Below, in pieces: positions 42,695-52,624 of a stretch of DNA of 64,000 bases. The notes under the pieces are model-generated. The model was not told where the DNA came from, ran no database searches, and was given only the letters and a program-made list of their open reading frames with translations. The DNA comes from Blepharisma japonicum (Eukaryota > Ciliophora > Heterotrichea > Heterotrichida > Blepharismidae). Location of the stretch: positions 124,001 to 188,000 of the forward strand of contig CATKHK010000055.1 in NCBI GenBank assembly GCA_949751835.1, read 5' to 3'. The position numbers and the translations under genes were made by a program. The stretch's first letter is position 1. The number at the start of each line of letters is the position of its first letter.

Positions 42695-43699
42695 TTAATT
42701 ATTATATAAGCAATTGGTTGCAGCAAGCTGGGTTATATTGATATTGACTCTCTTCAAACCTTTTTTTCTGAAATTTTGTGATAAAAGAAAAATTTCGTTT
42801 TCTTTATTTGAAGAGTCTTTTATTGCTTCAAATGGTGTGCTAGGTTTAGATGGTAAAGTTAAAGCTAAATCTTCTGAGCATAATAGAGAGATATTATTTT
42901 CATCTATTTTAGATGGAGCGATAATTGGCATTGAGTTTCTGATAGAGTTAAAGACGAGATGCTTTATAGGTTTAGAAAGTCTTGTAAATATTGGTACCAA
43001 AATATCAATTCCTTCTTCAATAACAAGCCTTGTTTCCCATTTTTCTTTAATTTTTTCCAAGGAATAATTATAATAATTTTTTTCATATTTCTCTAAGAAC
43101 GATGATAATTTAGCTGATGCGTCTGAGAATGCTTTTTCGTGTATTTTGTAATCTTTAGGTTTTTCTTTTGTAATTAAAGGCTCTTTATGGAGCCGAAGAG
43201 TATATTGAATTTTTATGAATGAATGCTGAATTCTTGATTTATAAGCGCCCTTCAAAAATGAAGAGAGTTTTTTGGCTTTCATTCTTGAATAAACTTCACT
43301 TAATAAAGAAATAGCATGATCTTTTACTTTTTTCACTTTACTTTCACTTAGTATTTTATGAAATGAGGAAGAAAGTCGAGATTTCTTTAAGCTGTTTAGC
43401 GTATAGCAAATTATTGGAGACTTGCGATTAAATGAAAAGCTTGCTTCTGTGCTTGTTTGAAATGAGGTATTTAGCGATTTAGGGTTTTTAATTTCTTTTT
43501 CTATATGAGATATCAGCTCATTTACAGAGTTTTCTTTTGCTTCATTCATTAAAATTTCTTTTGCTTCAAGCAAAGCAGCTTTAAGTCTTTTATTTTGCTC
43601 ATGCTCTGCAAATCACAGCCTCCTGAGATCATGCACATGATTAGCTAACAATCTGAGCGGCTGACTTGAAAGAAGATCAGGGGTCTGATGTTTGTCCAT
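42695..43699 (-). CDS. Hypothetical helical protein
   Basis: 334 residues, ATG 43697-43699, TAA 42695-42697, one UGA-Trp in R-R-L-W-F-A-E-H. Residues 15-60 look coiled coil (L-A-N-H-V-H-D-L-R-R-L, N-K-R-L-K-A-A-L-L-E-A-K-E-I-L). A basic helical middle with repeats of the type S-S-F-x-K-I and S-F-L-K-G-A-Y-K-S-R-I-Q follows, and the C-terminus is mixed. No known domain is recognised. It converges on the gene at 41950-42606 with an 88-bp gap. Confidence 0.6.
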
Positions 43700-43973
43700 T
43701 TATAATTTAAAATTAGATACAATTTGAATTAATTCATAAGAAGTAAAAATTTTACAAATATCCAAGAAGCTAAAATTTTCTTCTGCTTGATAGATTAAAA
43801 ATCTTTGCTTAAGACTATCAGCTTAAATCTAATTTCATAACTTTAAAATTAAAATTCATATGAATTCAATATAAATTTCGAAATCCTTTCAAAAATTTAT
43901 TAGATTAATTATTAATATTAATCAACAAAAATTATTTCTTAAATGGGCTATCTAATCTATATAGCAATAACTC

Positions 43974-46109
43974 TTATAAGTTTTCAATTTCTAGCTGTTC
44001 AAGTTCAACTGCAGTTTCTCCAACAATTTCAATTCCTTCAATTTCTTTAATAATTGAATCATCTTGATTTACATATTGTCCAATATTGGTTAAAATCTCC
44101 ATTATACCGCTTATATCTTCTTTTAATAATAGCGAGCTTACAATTTTTAATACAGCAACACCAGCTTTAAATAAAACAACTGTTCCTTTATAAAAATACC
44201 AATCCCATATCCTGCAAGCTATTTCGTTATTAAGCACTTTTGCATAAATTGTGATAAACCATTCAGGAATAAACGAATAAGTTTGTACTCCTTCTGACTC
44301 AAAATGATCAAATAGCTCTGCAAGATTATGCCTAAAAATTGATCGGAATATTTGAACCCGTTTTTGGATTTCGGGTTCATCAAGTCTGTAAAATGGATTC
44401 AAAACTGGAGATGCCACAAGGCTGTTAAAAACAACAAAGGCTCGGTACACTTCAAGATTTAGCAGTAAGAGACCTGCCACATAGCTCATACCTTGAACAT
44501 AGCCAATATCAGGCCTACATAATGTAAAGGCTCCTAATAAGTTGTTGAGTTCCTTGTTTAATGGACTCCCATCACAAAAATACCCAAGCTGGCTAAATGT
44601 TCTTGTTACATCAAGACTTATGAGCATAAGTGATTTTTCTTTTCCTACAAATTCATGTTCTTCTCTCATTGTTTCTTGTAATTTTAAAGCTTTATCTACA
44701 TTTATCTTGAAATAACTTTGAGAAATCCCTAAAGGATTTGGGAGCAGCCTAGCTCAAACTTCCCCTCGGACCTTCGGCGGGATTCCTTTCATGCACATTT
44801 TCTCTACTTTACTACTTCTCCTCATTCTATCTCAGAAAGGCAAAATGTCATTTTCTCATTTCCTCATTCTTTTCTGTATTTTGGCTTCCCTTCTGAGCTG
44901 CTGTTCTACTTTTAGCCTATTTTTTCTTTCTTTTTCTTTGACTCTCTGTAGATAAATCCTTGCTTGTTCTGCGATAAGTTTTTTCTGTAAGGATAATTCA
45001 TATGGGTCTTTTGGTGGAAGATTTGTTGGCCTAAATGAGGTCTCTGTATCTAAATATAAGCCTTCAAGCCTATCTGAGCTTTCACTGGTGCTTACAAAGC
45101 TAAAAGAATAACTGTTGTTTTCATATCTTCCTCTGATAATTATATAGGTAGAGTCAGAGCCACATATAAGATTTGCTTGATCAAAAGAATCTATTAAATG
45201 TAAACTAATAGATTCCGGGAGTAATGAATTTACACAGGATCCATTGCCCAACTGTCCTCTTGTTCCTAAGCCCATGCAATACATCATCCCGTCATCACAT
45301 AAAACAAATGTGTGAAAAGCACCACAGGCTGCTTTTATAACTGCATTATTTGACAATGATAAGCATAATGTAGGAATTATTGCATTAGATGTAGTCCCTA
45401 AACCAAGTTGGCCATATCCATTAAACCCAAAAGTATATAAGGCACCTGAAACTGAAACCAGAACAGAATGGAGATATCCACACGCAACCATTACAATAGA
45501 TTCTGATAAATTTTCAATCTTTACAGGCTCTTCACAGTACCCAGACCTTCCATTTCCAAGCCTCCCATCGGACGCAGACCCCCACGAATGAACATTCCCA
45601 TATGTATCAAGTGCTAAGCTGTGATTATATCCACACGCAATTTGCTTTATTTCTTTTAAATTATTTAATTCTCTGATTTTCTGTTTTACAAGATCGCCAG
45701 CAATGCTGAAAACTTTGCCATGGCTATCCAAAGCAATTAAGCTGTGCTTAGTGTGATCAATTGCCCTTACTTTATGAGCCAAGCCAATTTCAAAATTTTT
45801 CTTCAATTCTTCGTTATCATGACTAAACACTCCAAGCCCACCTGATGACTTTAAAATCACTGTATTTTTATTGTGTATCAAAACTTGCTTTGGTTGAATG
45901 TCTTCGTCTTGCAATAAAACTTGATTTGAGATATCTACTGAAGACTTTCCCCAAGCATAAACTGCTTTTGAAGTCCACATTATAGATTGGTCTTTTTCTA
46001 TGAAAATTCCTGAAGGGATTAGAGAAGTATTGATTCTGATTGGGATTTGTGCGATTACGTAACCATGCAGGTGGCCCCAGCCCCATACATGCTCGATGCT
46101 AGAATTCAT
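43974..46109 (-). CDS. RCC1-repeat and TBC-domain (Rab GAP) fusion protein
   Basis: 711 residues, ATG 46107-46109, TAA 43974-43976, no intron. The RCC1 part (residues about 1-320) shows blades such as A-C-G-Y-N-H-S-L-A-L-D-T-Y-G-N-V-H-S-W-G and G-F-N-G-Y-G-Q-L-G-L-G. A Lys/Arg/Glu helix leads into UGA at 44856, which would be a stop in the standard code. Read as Trp, the same frame continues W-E-N-D-I-L-P-F-W-D-R-M into a TBC domain: G-I-P-P-K-V-R-G-E-V-W (Trp452 also UGA), I-S-L-D-V-T-R503 (arginine finger) and Y-V-Q539-G (glutamine finger). Both catalytic fingers are present, so Rab-GAP activity is likely. No UAA/UAG interrupts the junction. It is the last of four tightly packed minus-strand genes. 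Confidence 0.88.
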
Positions 46110-46137
46110 ATTTAAGAAAATTATTTAGCTAATAAAA

Positions 46138-46830
46138 TTATCTTTTTCCAAAACATTTTACAGTCTCTTTTTCTTGCTTATTGAAGAAAGAGTCCCAGAT
46201 ATTTGAAGATTCGGTCTTTTCTTGAGGCGACATCAAGAGGTAATTTTTTCTCCCGACAATTCCAAAGGATTTTGATCTTTTTTGCTCGTTTTTCTTTTTT
46301 CTGTAGCTTCTCAATGTTTCTTTATATTCTTCTATATTAACTTGGTCTGTGACATCTTCCCCTCTCAAAGCTTTTTCAATTTCTTGTACTTTTGGATCAG
46401 ATATTTTTAAAAGTCCTAGCATTTCTTTCAATTTATGATTTTCTCGGTTCAACTGCTCAAATAAAGAAATATCTTCTTTATCTTCATCTTTTATATCAAA
46501 AGCAGCTTCTCTCATCACATCTAATAGCCCCATATATCTTTCTTTTAATCTAAGATGTGTTTGTAATAGATTTTGTTTTCGGGTTTTTTCTTTGACAAGC
46601 TGTTGCTCAAGCAGGTCGATTCTGGTATTTTTTAGTTTTTCTACTTCAAGGTCTCTTTTCATTTCATTGTATTTAGTAATCAAAATTTCAAGGACAGCTT
46701 TGAAATCTCCGATATCTTCGTGGAGCATTTTGTTGTCTTGCACAAGGTTTTCTATTAGAGATTTTTGAGCAGTAAGCTCTGTTAGGACTGGCTTGTGTTG
46801 GACAGATCCGGGGCTGAATTTAAGTTGCAT
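46138..46830 (-). CDS. SIKE/FGFR1OP2-like coiled-coil protein (STRIPAK-associated)
   Basis: 230 residues, ATG 46828-46830, TAA 46138-46140, no intron; the only Trp is UGG. The coiled coil has two segments that follow SIKE/FGFR1OP2: E-N-L-V-Q-D-N-K-M-L-H-E-D-I with A-V-L-E-I-L-I-T-K-Y-N-E-M, and M-G-L-L-D-V-M-R-E-A-A-F-D-I-K followed by L-F-E-Q-L-N-R-E-N-H-K-L-K-E-M-L. These match, in order, the E-L-Q-Q-E-N-K-E-L, A-L-E-L-I-M-S-K-Y, M-R-K-A-I-E-I and L-E-Q-E-N-K-G-L-R-E-I-L blocks I recall in that family, which links to the STRIPAK phosphatase-kinase complex. It lies 28 bp upstream of the stop-to-start gap of the RCC1-TBC gene. Confidence 0.65.
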   Translation of the reverse strand: MQLKFSPGSVQHKPVLTELTAQKSLIENLVQDNKMLHEDIGDFKAVLEILITKYNEMKRDLEVEKLKNTRIDLLEQQLVKEKTRKQNLLQTHLRLKERYMGLLDVMREAAFDIKDEDKEDISLFEQLNRENHKLKEMLGLLKISDPKVQEIEKALRGEDVTDQVNIEEYKETLRSYRKKKNEQKRSKSFGIVGRKNYLLMSPQEKTESSNIWDSFFNKQEKETVKCFGKR

Positions 46831-46851
46831 TGATTTTATTAAAATGAAATA

Positions 46852-47976
46852 TTAGAGAACACGGAAGTAAAATTTATAAACCAAAATTCCTACCAAAAAT
46901 CCAACCAGGCATACGAAAAATCCTCTTAATTGTGAATTCATTGCTTTGGCTTTTGATGAAACATTGCTTGCAATTATTTCTGACTGTTTATGTTCAAATT
47001 CACTCTTCACAGATTGAGCTGACCTAATTTTTTGTTTATAATAATTCTTTCTAGACTCATAATCATTATTATGGTCCGAACTTGCGCTTAAAGACATAAA
47101 AGATCTTTTATTTCTTGTTCTATAAGGTTCATTAGGCGATTCCTCACTTTCTATATCTTCTGGGATAGGAGTTTCTGCCTTCGAGACAAAATCATCTATT
47201 TCCGGTCTTTTTTTCCTTAAAGTTTGCTTCTTTATTTGTGTTTCTTCTTCTTTTTGAGCTAATAGCCTACTGATTTCTTGGTATCTTTCTCTTTCTTTTC
47301 TCTCCAAATCTATCAATGCTTCAAGTTCTTTTAGTTTCAGCTCTTTCTCTTCTACGAGCTGGTCCATTTCATTTTGCTTATCACTCACAATTTTCATCTC
47401 TTGCTCATATTCTGCTTCTTGCTGTTTTAGGACTGCTTCTTGTGCTTCTAGCATCTCAGTTAAATGCTTGGATTCTTTTTCTTTAATCCTGATGGTTTCC
47501 AAATCTTTTTCCAAAAAATAATTATTCATTTTGACTTCTTCTTCTAGCTGCTGAAGTTTTAATTTTTTTTCTTCAATAATACTAATCAGTCTATGGGTTT
47601 CTTCTTGGTTTTTTTCTTCCTCCTCAGATTTTTGCTTCAAAATCTCTTCTTTCTTTTCTAATTCTTGAGTTAAATATGCATCTTTTTCTTTCAGTTGTTC
47701 GATTTCTCTTTTTAAATCTTCTATTTCTTGGTCGTCTTTTTTGAAATCATAGGATTCGCAAGTCTCGTTTAGCTTTTTTATGTCTTCTTTGATGACTTCT
47801 ATATGTTCTTTTATTTGTTTATTTAATGCTTGCTGATCTAAAATCTGTCTATCAATGTTTTCTTTTTCTGTGTCGTATTGCTTGATTTCTAGCATTTCTT
47901 CTTTTTCGTCAACATCTGGGGATAGAAAAGGGTTGCTTTGACCTGAACGAGATATTCTAGTTATGTAATCGACCAT
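46852..47976 (-). CDS. Tail-anchored coiled-coil protein
   Basis: 374 residues, ATG 47974-47976, TAA 46852-46854, no Trp and no UGA. Residues about 30-245 are one long coiled coil, dense in Glu, Lys, Gln and Leu (E-E-I-L-K-Q-K-S-E-E-E-E-K-N, L-K-L-Q-Q-L-E-E-E-V). A Ser-rich linker follows, then a single C-terminal membrane helix (F-F-V-C-L-V-G-F-L-V-G-I-L-V-Y-K-F) with a few residues after it, the form of a tail-anchored protein. Such proteins often tether vesicles or act as golgin-like spacers. No family assignment is possible from coiled-coil sequence alone. Neighbours lie only 21 and 17 bp away. Confidence 0.75.
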   Translation of the reverse strand: MVDYITRISRSGQSNPFLSPDVDEKEEMLEIKQYDTEKENIDRQILDQQALNKQIKEHIEVIKEDIKKLNETCESYDFKKDDQEIEDLKREIEQLKEKDAYLTQELEKKEEILKQKSEEEEKNQEETHRLISIIEEKKLKLQQLEEEVKMNNYFLEKDLETIRIKEKESKHLTEMLEAQEAVLKQQEAEYEQEMKIVSDKQNEMDQLVEEKELKLKELEALIDLERKERERYQEISRLLAQKEEETQIKKQTLRKKRPEIDDFVSKAETPIPEDIESEESPNEPYRTRNKRSFMSLSASSDHNNDYESRKNYYKQKIRSAQSVKSEFEHKQSEIIASNVSSKAKAMNSQLRGFFVCLVGFLVGILVYKFYFRVL

Positions 47977-47993
47977 ATTAAAATATATATTTA

Positions 47994-50678
47994 TTAAAAC
48001 TCAATATCCCAGTTTATGGGAACTGGGGATTTTGGTCTGCCTGCATGGACCGGAGTCTCAACTGAAATTTCGTCTCGCAGTATGGTATCTAAAAAGTTCT
48101 TTTTCGATTTAAATGCTTTTGCAGCTTCAGATGTCAAAGATCGTAACTTCGGGATATATGGAGGTGAAATACCTCGAGAAAACATTACTTCCCACTTAAA
48201 CCCAGCTAAAAATTTGTGCTTTTTCAGTTTAGAAATGCTTCCGCCAGTTCTCGATGCTCCTTTTACACTTAAAAGTTGTGTAATAATTTTATTTAAATGT
48301 GTTGTGTGCTTTATATTTGTAGGGAAAATTAAATTGTGCTCAATAACTCTTTCATAAACTTTATATGTATCCTCTTCACTTTCGCCAAATGGGACAGTTC
48401 CAAATACAAACTCATAAATCATGATCCCTAAGCTCCACCAATCTACAGCTGAGTTATATCCGTTCCCCATAATTACCTCTGGGGCCATATAATGAGGCGT
48501 CCCTACAGTGGTATAAGATCTCCCATTTACTATTTTTGCAATGCCAAAATCAATGAGCTTAGGATATCCTTCTTCATCAATCATGATATTTTCAGGCTTT
48601 AAATCCCTATATATGATATCTCTCTTATGCAAATACTCAAGAATAACCACTAAGCAAGCTGTATAAAACCTTGCATCATCTTCTTTCAAAAGACCAAGTT
48701 GTCTAAGGACGTCAAACAAATCAATTCCTCTTACATATTCCATTAGAAAATAAATCCTTTTGTTGTCTTTGAAAGTTTTTACAAGCTTTACTATCATTGT
48801 ATGGTCTAATTGCAAAAGAATTTTTCTCTCAAGTACTAGACTTTCATGTATATTATAAGCTATAATTTTACTTCGAGGCACCGTTTTCATAGCGTAAAAT
48901 GCGCCTTTTTCTTTATGGGTCATGAGATATACATTTCCAAACATCCCTTTCCCAAGTGGCTTTATCATCACAAGTTGGTCGAGCATAATTGTGTTGTCTT
49001 GCAATTCAATTCTTTTAAGCAACTGAGTTCTCATGCTAAAATCAATAATACTCTCAAAATCATTTTTTTCTAATGTCCAGCAGGTAACATTTCCCTCAGC
49101 CACAACTGTAGCACTTCGTCTTTCATTAAACAAGATTGATCTTTCCCCAAAATAATCGTGCATTGTTAGTGTTCTTACATTTGTGTTGTCTTTAAAAATA
49201 TTGACTTTCCCTGTTTTTACTATATACAATGTATCTCCTGTTTCATTTTCCTGAACAATTGCTTGACGATCTCTGAAATCTACAACTCTTAAAACCTGGA
49301 GTAAAGCTTTTAGTCTATCTTTTGGCAGATTTCGAAGCAGCTGCACCTGTTTTAAAACTGTCAAAGCCGCATTATTTGTAGCAGGGACAATACCTCCACC
49401 TAAGGATCGTAAAAACTCTTCTTTTGATATTTGAGCTATATCAGCATCAGTCTCAGCGATATAATTTTCTGGATTATTTTGAACACAAGTTTGGCTTATT
49501 TTATCATCTCCAATACAAGAAAAAGTTTCATAAATTCCTAGTGGGCCTCTAACTCTACCTTTCATAATAATACACAGCTTAGATCCTTCTAATGAATTTT
49601 TCGAAACTACTACTTCTCCAGGGCTGAATTTTGCGATTTTCATTGAATCCATCATTTTCTGTGACTGCTCTTTTGTGAGGTTTTTTAAAGCTTCACTCTT
49701 TTCAATTGCTTTTTTTTGAATATTTCTATATATAATTTGTTGCAGATTATCCCCTAGAGCTTCAAGTAAGCTTCCTCTGCCTATACACAAAACTTTGACA
49801 GCTCCTACACAAGTAATTGTAGCTGTTCTTTTAGAATTATAAAGAAGAGCTTGCTCTCCAAAGAAATCGCCTTTTATCATTTGTCTTATTTCGACACCTT
49901 CTTTAGTGCATAAAACTACGCCTTCTTTTATAATATAAAATAAATCTCCTACTTCTCCTTCTTTGACAATGGTTTGTCTGTTGTCCCATTTTTGAGTTAT
50001 TATTGATGCGAGGAGGGCTTCTTTTTGTTGAGAATTAAGAATTTCGAAAATTGGGACGCTATTTATAAATAATTTGTCTTCCTCATAATTCATCCTATTG
50101 ACAGCTTCAACTGCTTGTTTAAAAGTTAATCTGTCAACCCCTCATAATGTCGATTTCTGAGCAGATTTAACTGTAGCTGTCCTAGGCTTGTCGTCCAATA
50201 AAGCTAGCTCTCCGAAGCCAGTCCCCGGCTTAAGGACATTTTGCCTGATTCCATTGACGATTACTTCAAGTCGACCTGTAGCTAATACAAAGAAATATTT
50301 CCCAGGGAAGCCTTGTTGAGTGATGATTTCTCCTGAATTTACTGAGAAGTGCTTCATTTGATCTATAATATGTCGTTGGCTGTCTTCATCCAAATTCCTC
50401 AAAATAAAATGACTGTTCAAAGCATTTTGAATCATATTGATGTCTCCTGATGATTTTGGTCGAGTTGTGATGACCGCTGTGACAGCTTCGTTGACTTCTT
50501 TTACTTTCTGTCAAGTCACTGCTGCAATTTTCGGCTTTGATTTTCTGCCTGCCCCTTTTGGTGACTTTGTCTCTTCTATTCCTTCAAAGTTGATTATAGG
50601 TTTTGAGGAAGGTGGTCCTGAATTGTTTCCGTCACTTATTATTTCTTTTTGGAAGCATCCATTGCAGGCGTTACCCAT
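47994..50678 (-). CDS. cGMP-dependent protein kinase (PKG), four cyclic-nucleotide-binding domains
   Basis: 894 residues, ATG 50676-50678, TAA 47994-47996, UGA-Trp near residue 50 and at 50142. The start M-G-N-A-C-N-G-C fits myristoylation and palmitoylation. Four cNMP-binding domains follow: F-G-E-L-A-L-L-D-D-K-P-R-T-A-T-V, F-G-E-Q-A-L-L-Y-N-S-K-R-T-A-T-I, a degenerate third that lacks this cassette, and F-G-E-R-S-I-L-F-N-E-R-R-S-A-T-V. The AGC kinase has G-K-G-M-F-G-N-V-Y, Y-A-M-K, Y-R-D-L-K-P-E-N, D-F-G and A-P-E, all intact. Four cNBDs with the third degenerate is the layout of Plasmodium PKG, pointing to an alveolate-type enzyme controlled by cGMP at a membrane. A Trp-containing AGC C-terminal tail ends N-W-D-I-E-F. 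Confidence 0.93.
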
Positions 50679-50917
50679 TTATTTTTTGATTTATATACTA
50701 TAGGAAGTTGGCTGATATTTTTTTTAATCAAAATAGAGTGAATTAGTAGAAGAAAAAAATCAATTCGGTTGTAAGCTTTATCAAATAAAACATCAAATTA
50801 AATCAAAAAGAAGAACATAGATGATTTAAGTGAGTAAATCATAAAGAGGCATTTATTTAATAAAGATATTATTATATATTTTAAGGGGATTAAATTTGAA
50901 ATTATCCTTTTGCTAAA

Positions 50918-51046
50918 ATGGACGAAATAAGAGGAAATTTAAAATTAGAACTTAAAAATTTGTTCAAAATCGACAAACTAAAGCAAGAAACACTTAGGAT
51001 ATATAGACCTGTTCTTTTTGAAGTGCATCAGAAAATATATTTATAA
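50918..51046 (+). CDS. Possible small ORF, 42 residues
   Basis: ATG 50918 to TAA 51046 in a 513-bp intergenic region (50679-51191) that is otherwise AT-rich and empty. It reads M-D-E-I-R-G-N-L-K-L and then a charged amphipathic helix with F-K-I-D-K-L-K-Q-E-T-L. It has no UGA. It weakly resembles the helical region before the Kelch blades of the 1-1002 gene (E-L-K-F-E-T-L), so it may be a relic of such a gene or chance. Confidence 0.25.
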   Translation: MDEIRGNLKLELKNLFKIDKLKQETLRIYRPVLFEVHQKIYL

Positions 51047-51191
51047 AAATAAAGCTTTTAGAGCAATGTTTTTTTATTTTTTTAGAGCACACACAAAATT
51101 TAATATTTAGATACTATTTATCAAGAATTCTTATTAGCTTTAAGTTTACCACTCGTTATTTATATTTACACAATAATAATAACTCAATACT

Positions 51192-52121
51192 TTACTGACT
51201 TGATAAAGGTAGCAATTTACTCGGATCAAGTGAAAGATCTAAGCCTTTCAATAGCTCGCTCTTTCTTTGCTGCATAGCTTTATAACAATTTTTAATAGTG
51301 ATATCTTTCATTGTAGAAACATTGCTAATTTCACTAAAAGTTTTATCATTACCATAAAGTTTGCCAACAATATACACGGTCGCGCTTGCAATACTCAAAG
51401 GATTTTTACCAGTTAAAATGCCCAATTCTATAGCTCTCTCAGCAATTTGTCGTGCAGATCTTACCTGGATTGGGGTGAATGCTAACTCATTTGAATATCT
51501 TGAGGCATATTCTACTGCAGTTCTATTTGCAGTCATTCCAGGATCTATCTTCTTAGCCATAGAGTAGCATCTGAGAATGTCTTTTTTATCAACTCCAGTA
51601 ATAGCAGCAATTTCCCTTATAGACCTAGGGCTGCTTCGACGACTTGCAATAAATACACAAGCAGAGACAATTGCCATGTGAGGTCTACCTTTCAACCCTC
51701 TCTGCTCGCCAATGCTTTTGAAGATTCTTTTTGCTTCAGTCCCAACAGTATCGTTTAGCATGAGATTTCGGCATAATTCATCAATGCTGTGAGATCCTTT
51801 AGCAAGGGTCTTATCATGACCTGACTGAAGATTTCGCCGATTATAAGCTGAGAGAGAAGCTCCGTTAGGATTAGTTTCAGAGATTACTGTACCCAGGCCG
51901 CAGTCAGAATAAAATCGGTCATTCGCTTGCCCTGATCTGGATTGATCATTCAAACCAATTCCACTAACGTCTTTTGAAAAATGCCGGTACTCTGAAGTTT
52001 CATCAATTATTCGATTTTCTAGCACGAGACCACATCCTGTGCATACAATTGTGCCTTCGCTAGCTCGAGTTACTACTAGACCTTGAAACATGCATAATTC
52101 ATTCGGGCATCCTTGTGACAT
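51192..52121 (-). CDS. Transcription initiation factor TFIIB
   Basis: 309 residues, ATG 52119-52121, TAA 51192-51194, no intron, no Trp. The N-terminal zinc ribbon reads C-P-N-E-L-C-M-F...C-T-G-C-G-L-V-L, followed by the B-reader region (I-D-E-T-S-E-Y-R-H-F) and two cyclin folds: G-L-K-G-R-P-H-M-A-I-V-S-A-C-V-F-I-A and P-L-S-I-A-S-A-T-V-Y-I-V. The length matches yeast and human TFIIB (316-345). In the ribbon the second ligand position differs: the usual C-x2-H/C is C-x4-C or C-x2-E here, while the second C-x2-C is intact. It recruits RNA polymerase II with TBP. Brf1 is excluded by the lack of a C-terminal extension. Confidence 0.93.
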   Translation of the reverse strand: MSQGCPNELCMFQGLVVTRASEGTIVCTGCGLVLENRIIDETSEYRHFSKDVSGIGLNDQSRSGQANDRFYSDCGLGTVISETNPNGASLSAYNRRNLQSGHDKTLAKGSHSIDELCRNLMLNDTVGTEAKRIFKSIGEQRGLKGRPHMAIVSACVFIASRRSSPRSIREIAAITGVDKKDILRCYSMAKKIDPGMTANRTAVEYASRYSNELAFTPIQVRSARQIAERAIELGILTGKNPLSIASATVYIVGKLYGNDKTFSEISNVSTMKDITIKNCYKAMQQRKSELLKGLDLSLDPSKLLPLSSQ

Positions 52122-52624
52122 TTTATATTTATAAAATATCTGAATTTACAGTATTTTATGAGCAATGTAGAAATCATATGATACTATCATAAAAACCTAT
52201 CAAAACAGCTTTTTAGTAGTTATTTTACATTATCTTGCGAAGACAAAAGAATAAAGGAGTTTTATGCAAAATTTTCTTATACAATAGATTATATGATTTT
52301 ACTTTTAAAAAGAAAACATTTAAGGGTTAGAGTTTTAATATACGGAAACGTTATAATTTAAAATGGTTGAATTTTTCATGAATTATATAGTCTTTAAATT
52401 TATGTCCTTTGATCTGAATATAAGCATTAAATTCGGTGAAAATTTTAAATCTTGGCGCTCCCAAACTCACAAATGCTTGACATGGGAATTATAATTTAAA
52501 AGGATTATAGTTTTAAATTATTCTTTATCAATAGAAACTTTATAATTTCGTTGATTTATATCCTATTGGATCCATTTTTATTTTGTGCTTATTTGATTTA
52601 AATTTAAAGTGACAGTTAAATAAT
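52122..52624. other. Intergenic with promoter-like element and short frame
   Basis: 503 bp between the divergent starts of TFIIB and the first trichocyst-like gene. It contains a 21-nt block at 52347-52367 identical to the sequence over the start codon of the second trichocyst-like gene (57203-57223). A 43-codon open frame starts at the ATG inside it (52363-52494). Confidence 0.5.
52347..52367 (+). promoter_or_regulatory. 21-nt element shared with the second trichocyst-like gene
   Basis: The block begins aacgttataatttaaaat and continues with ggt, identical over 21 nt to 57203-57223, where the ATG is the real start of a trichocyst-like gene. Here it lies about 260 bp before the start of the first such gene. 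A core promoter element or a 5' relic of a third gene copy would both explain it. Confidence 0.4.

Noticed and set aside
44856-44867. Separate TBC gene starting at an ATG overlapping the RCC1 end
   Set aside because: The frames are the same and joined by UGA-Trp without UAA/UAG, so one fused gene is simpler; kept as a finding to be tested.
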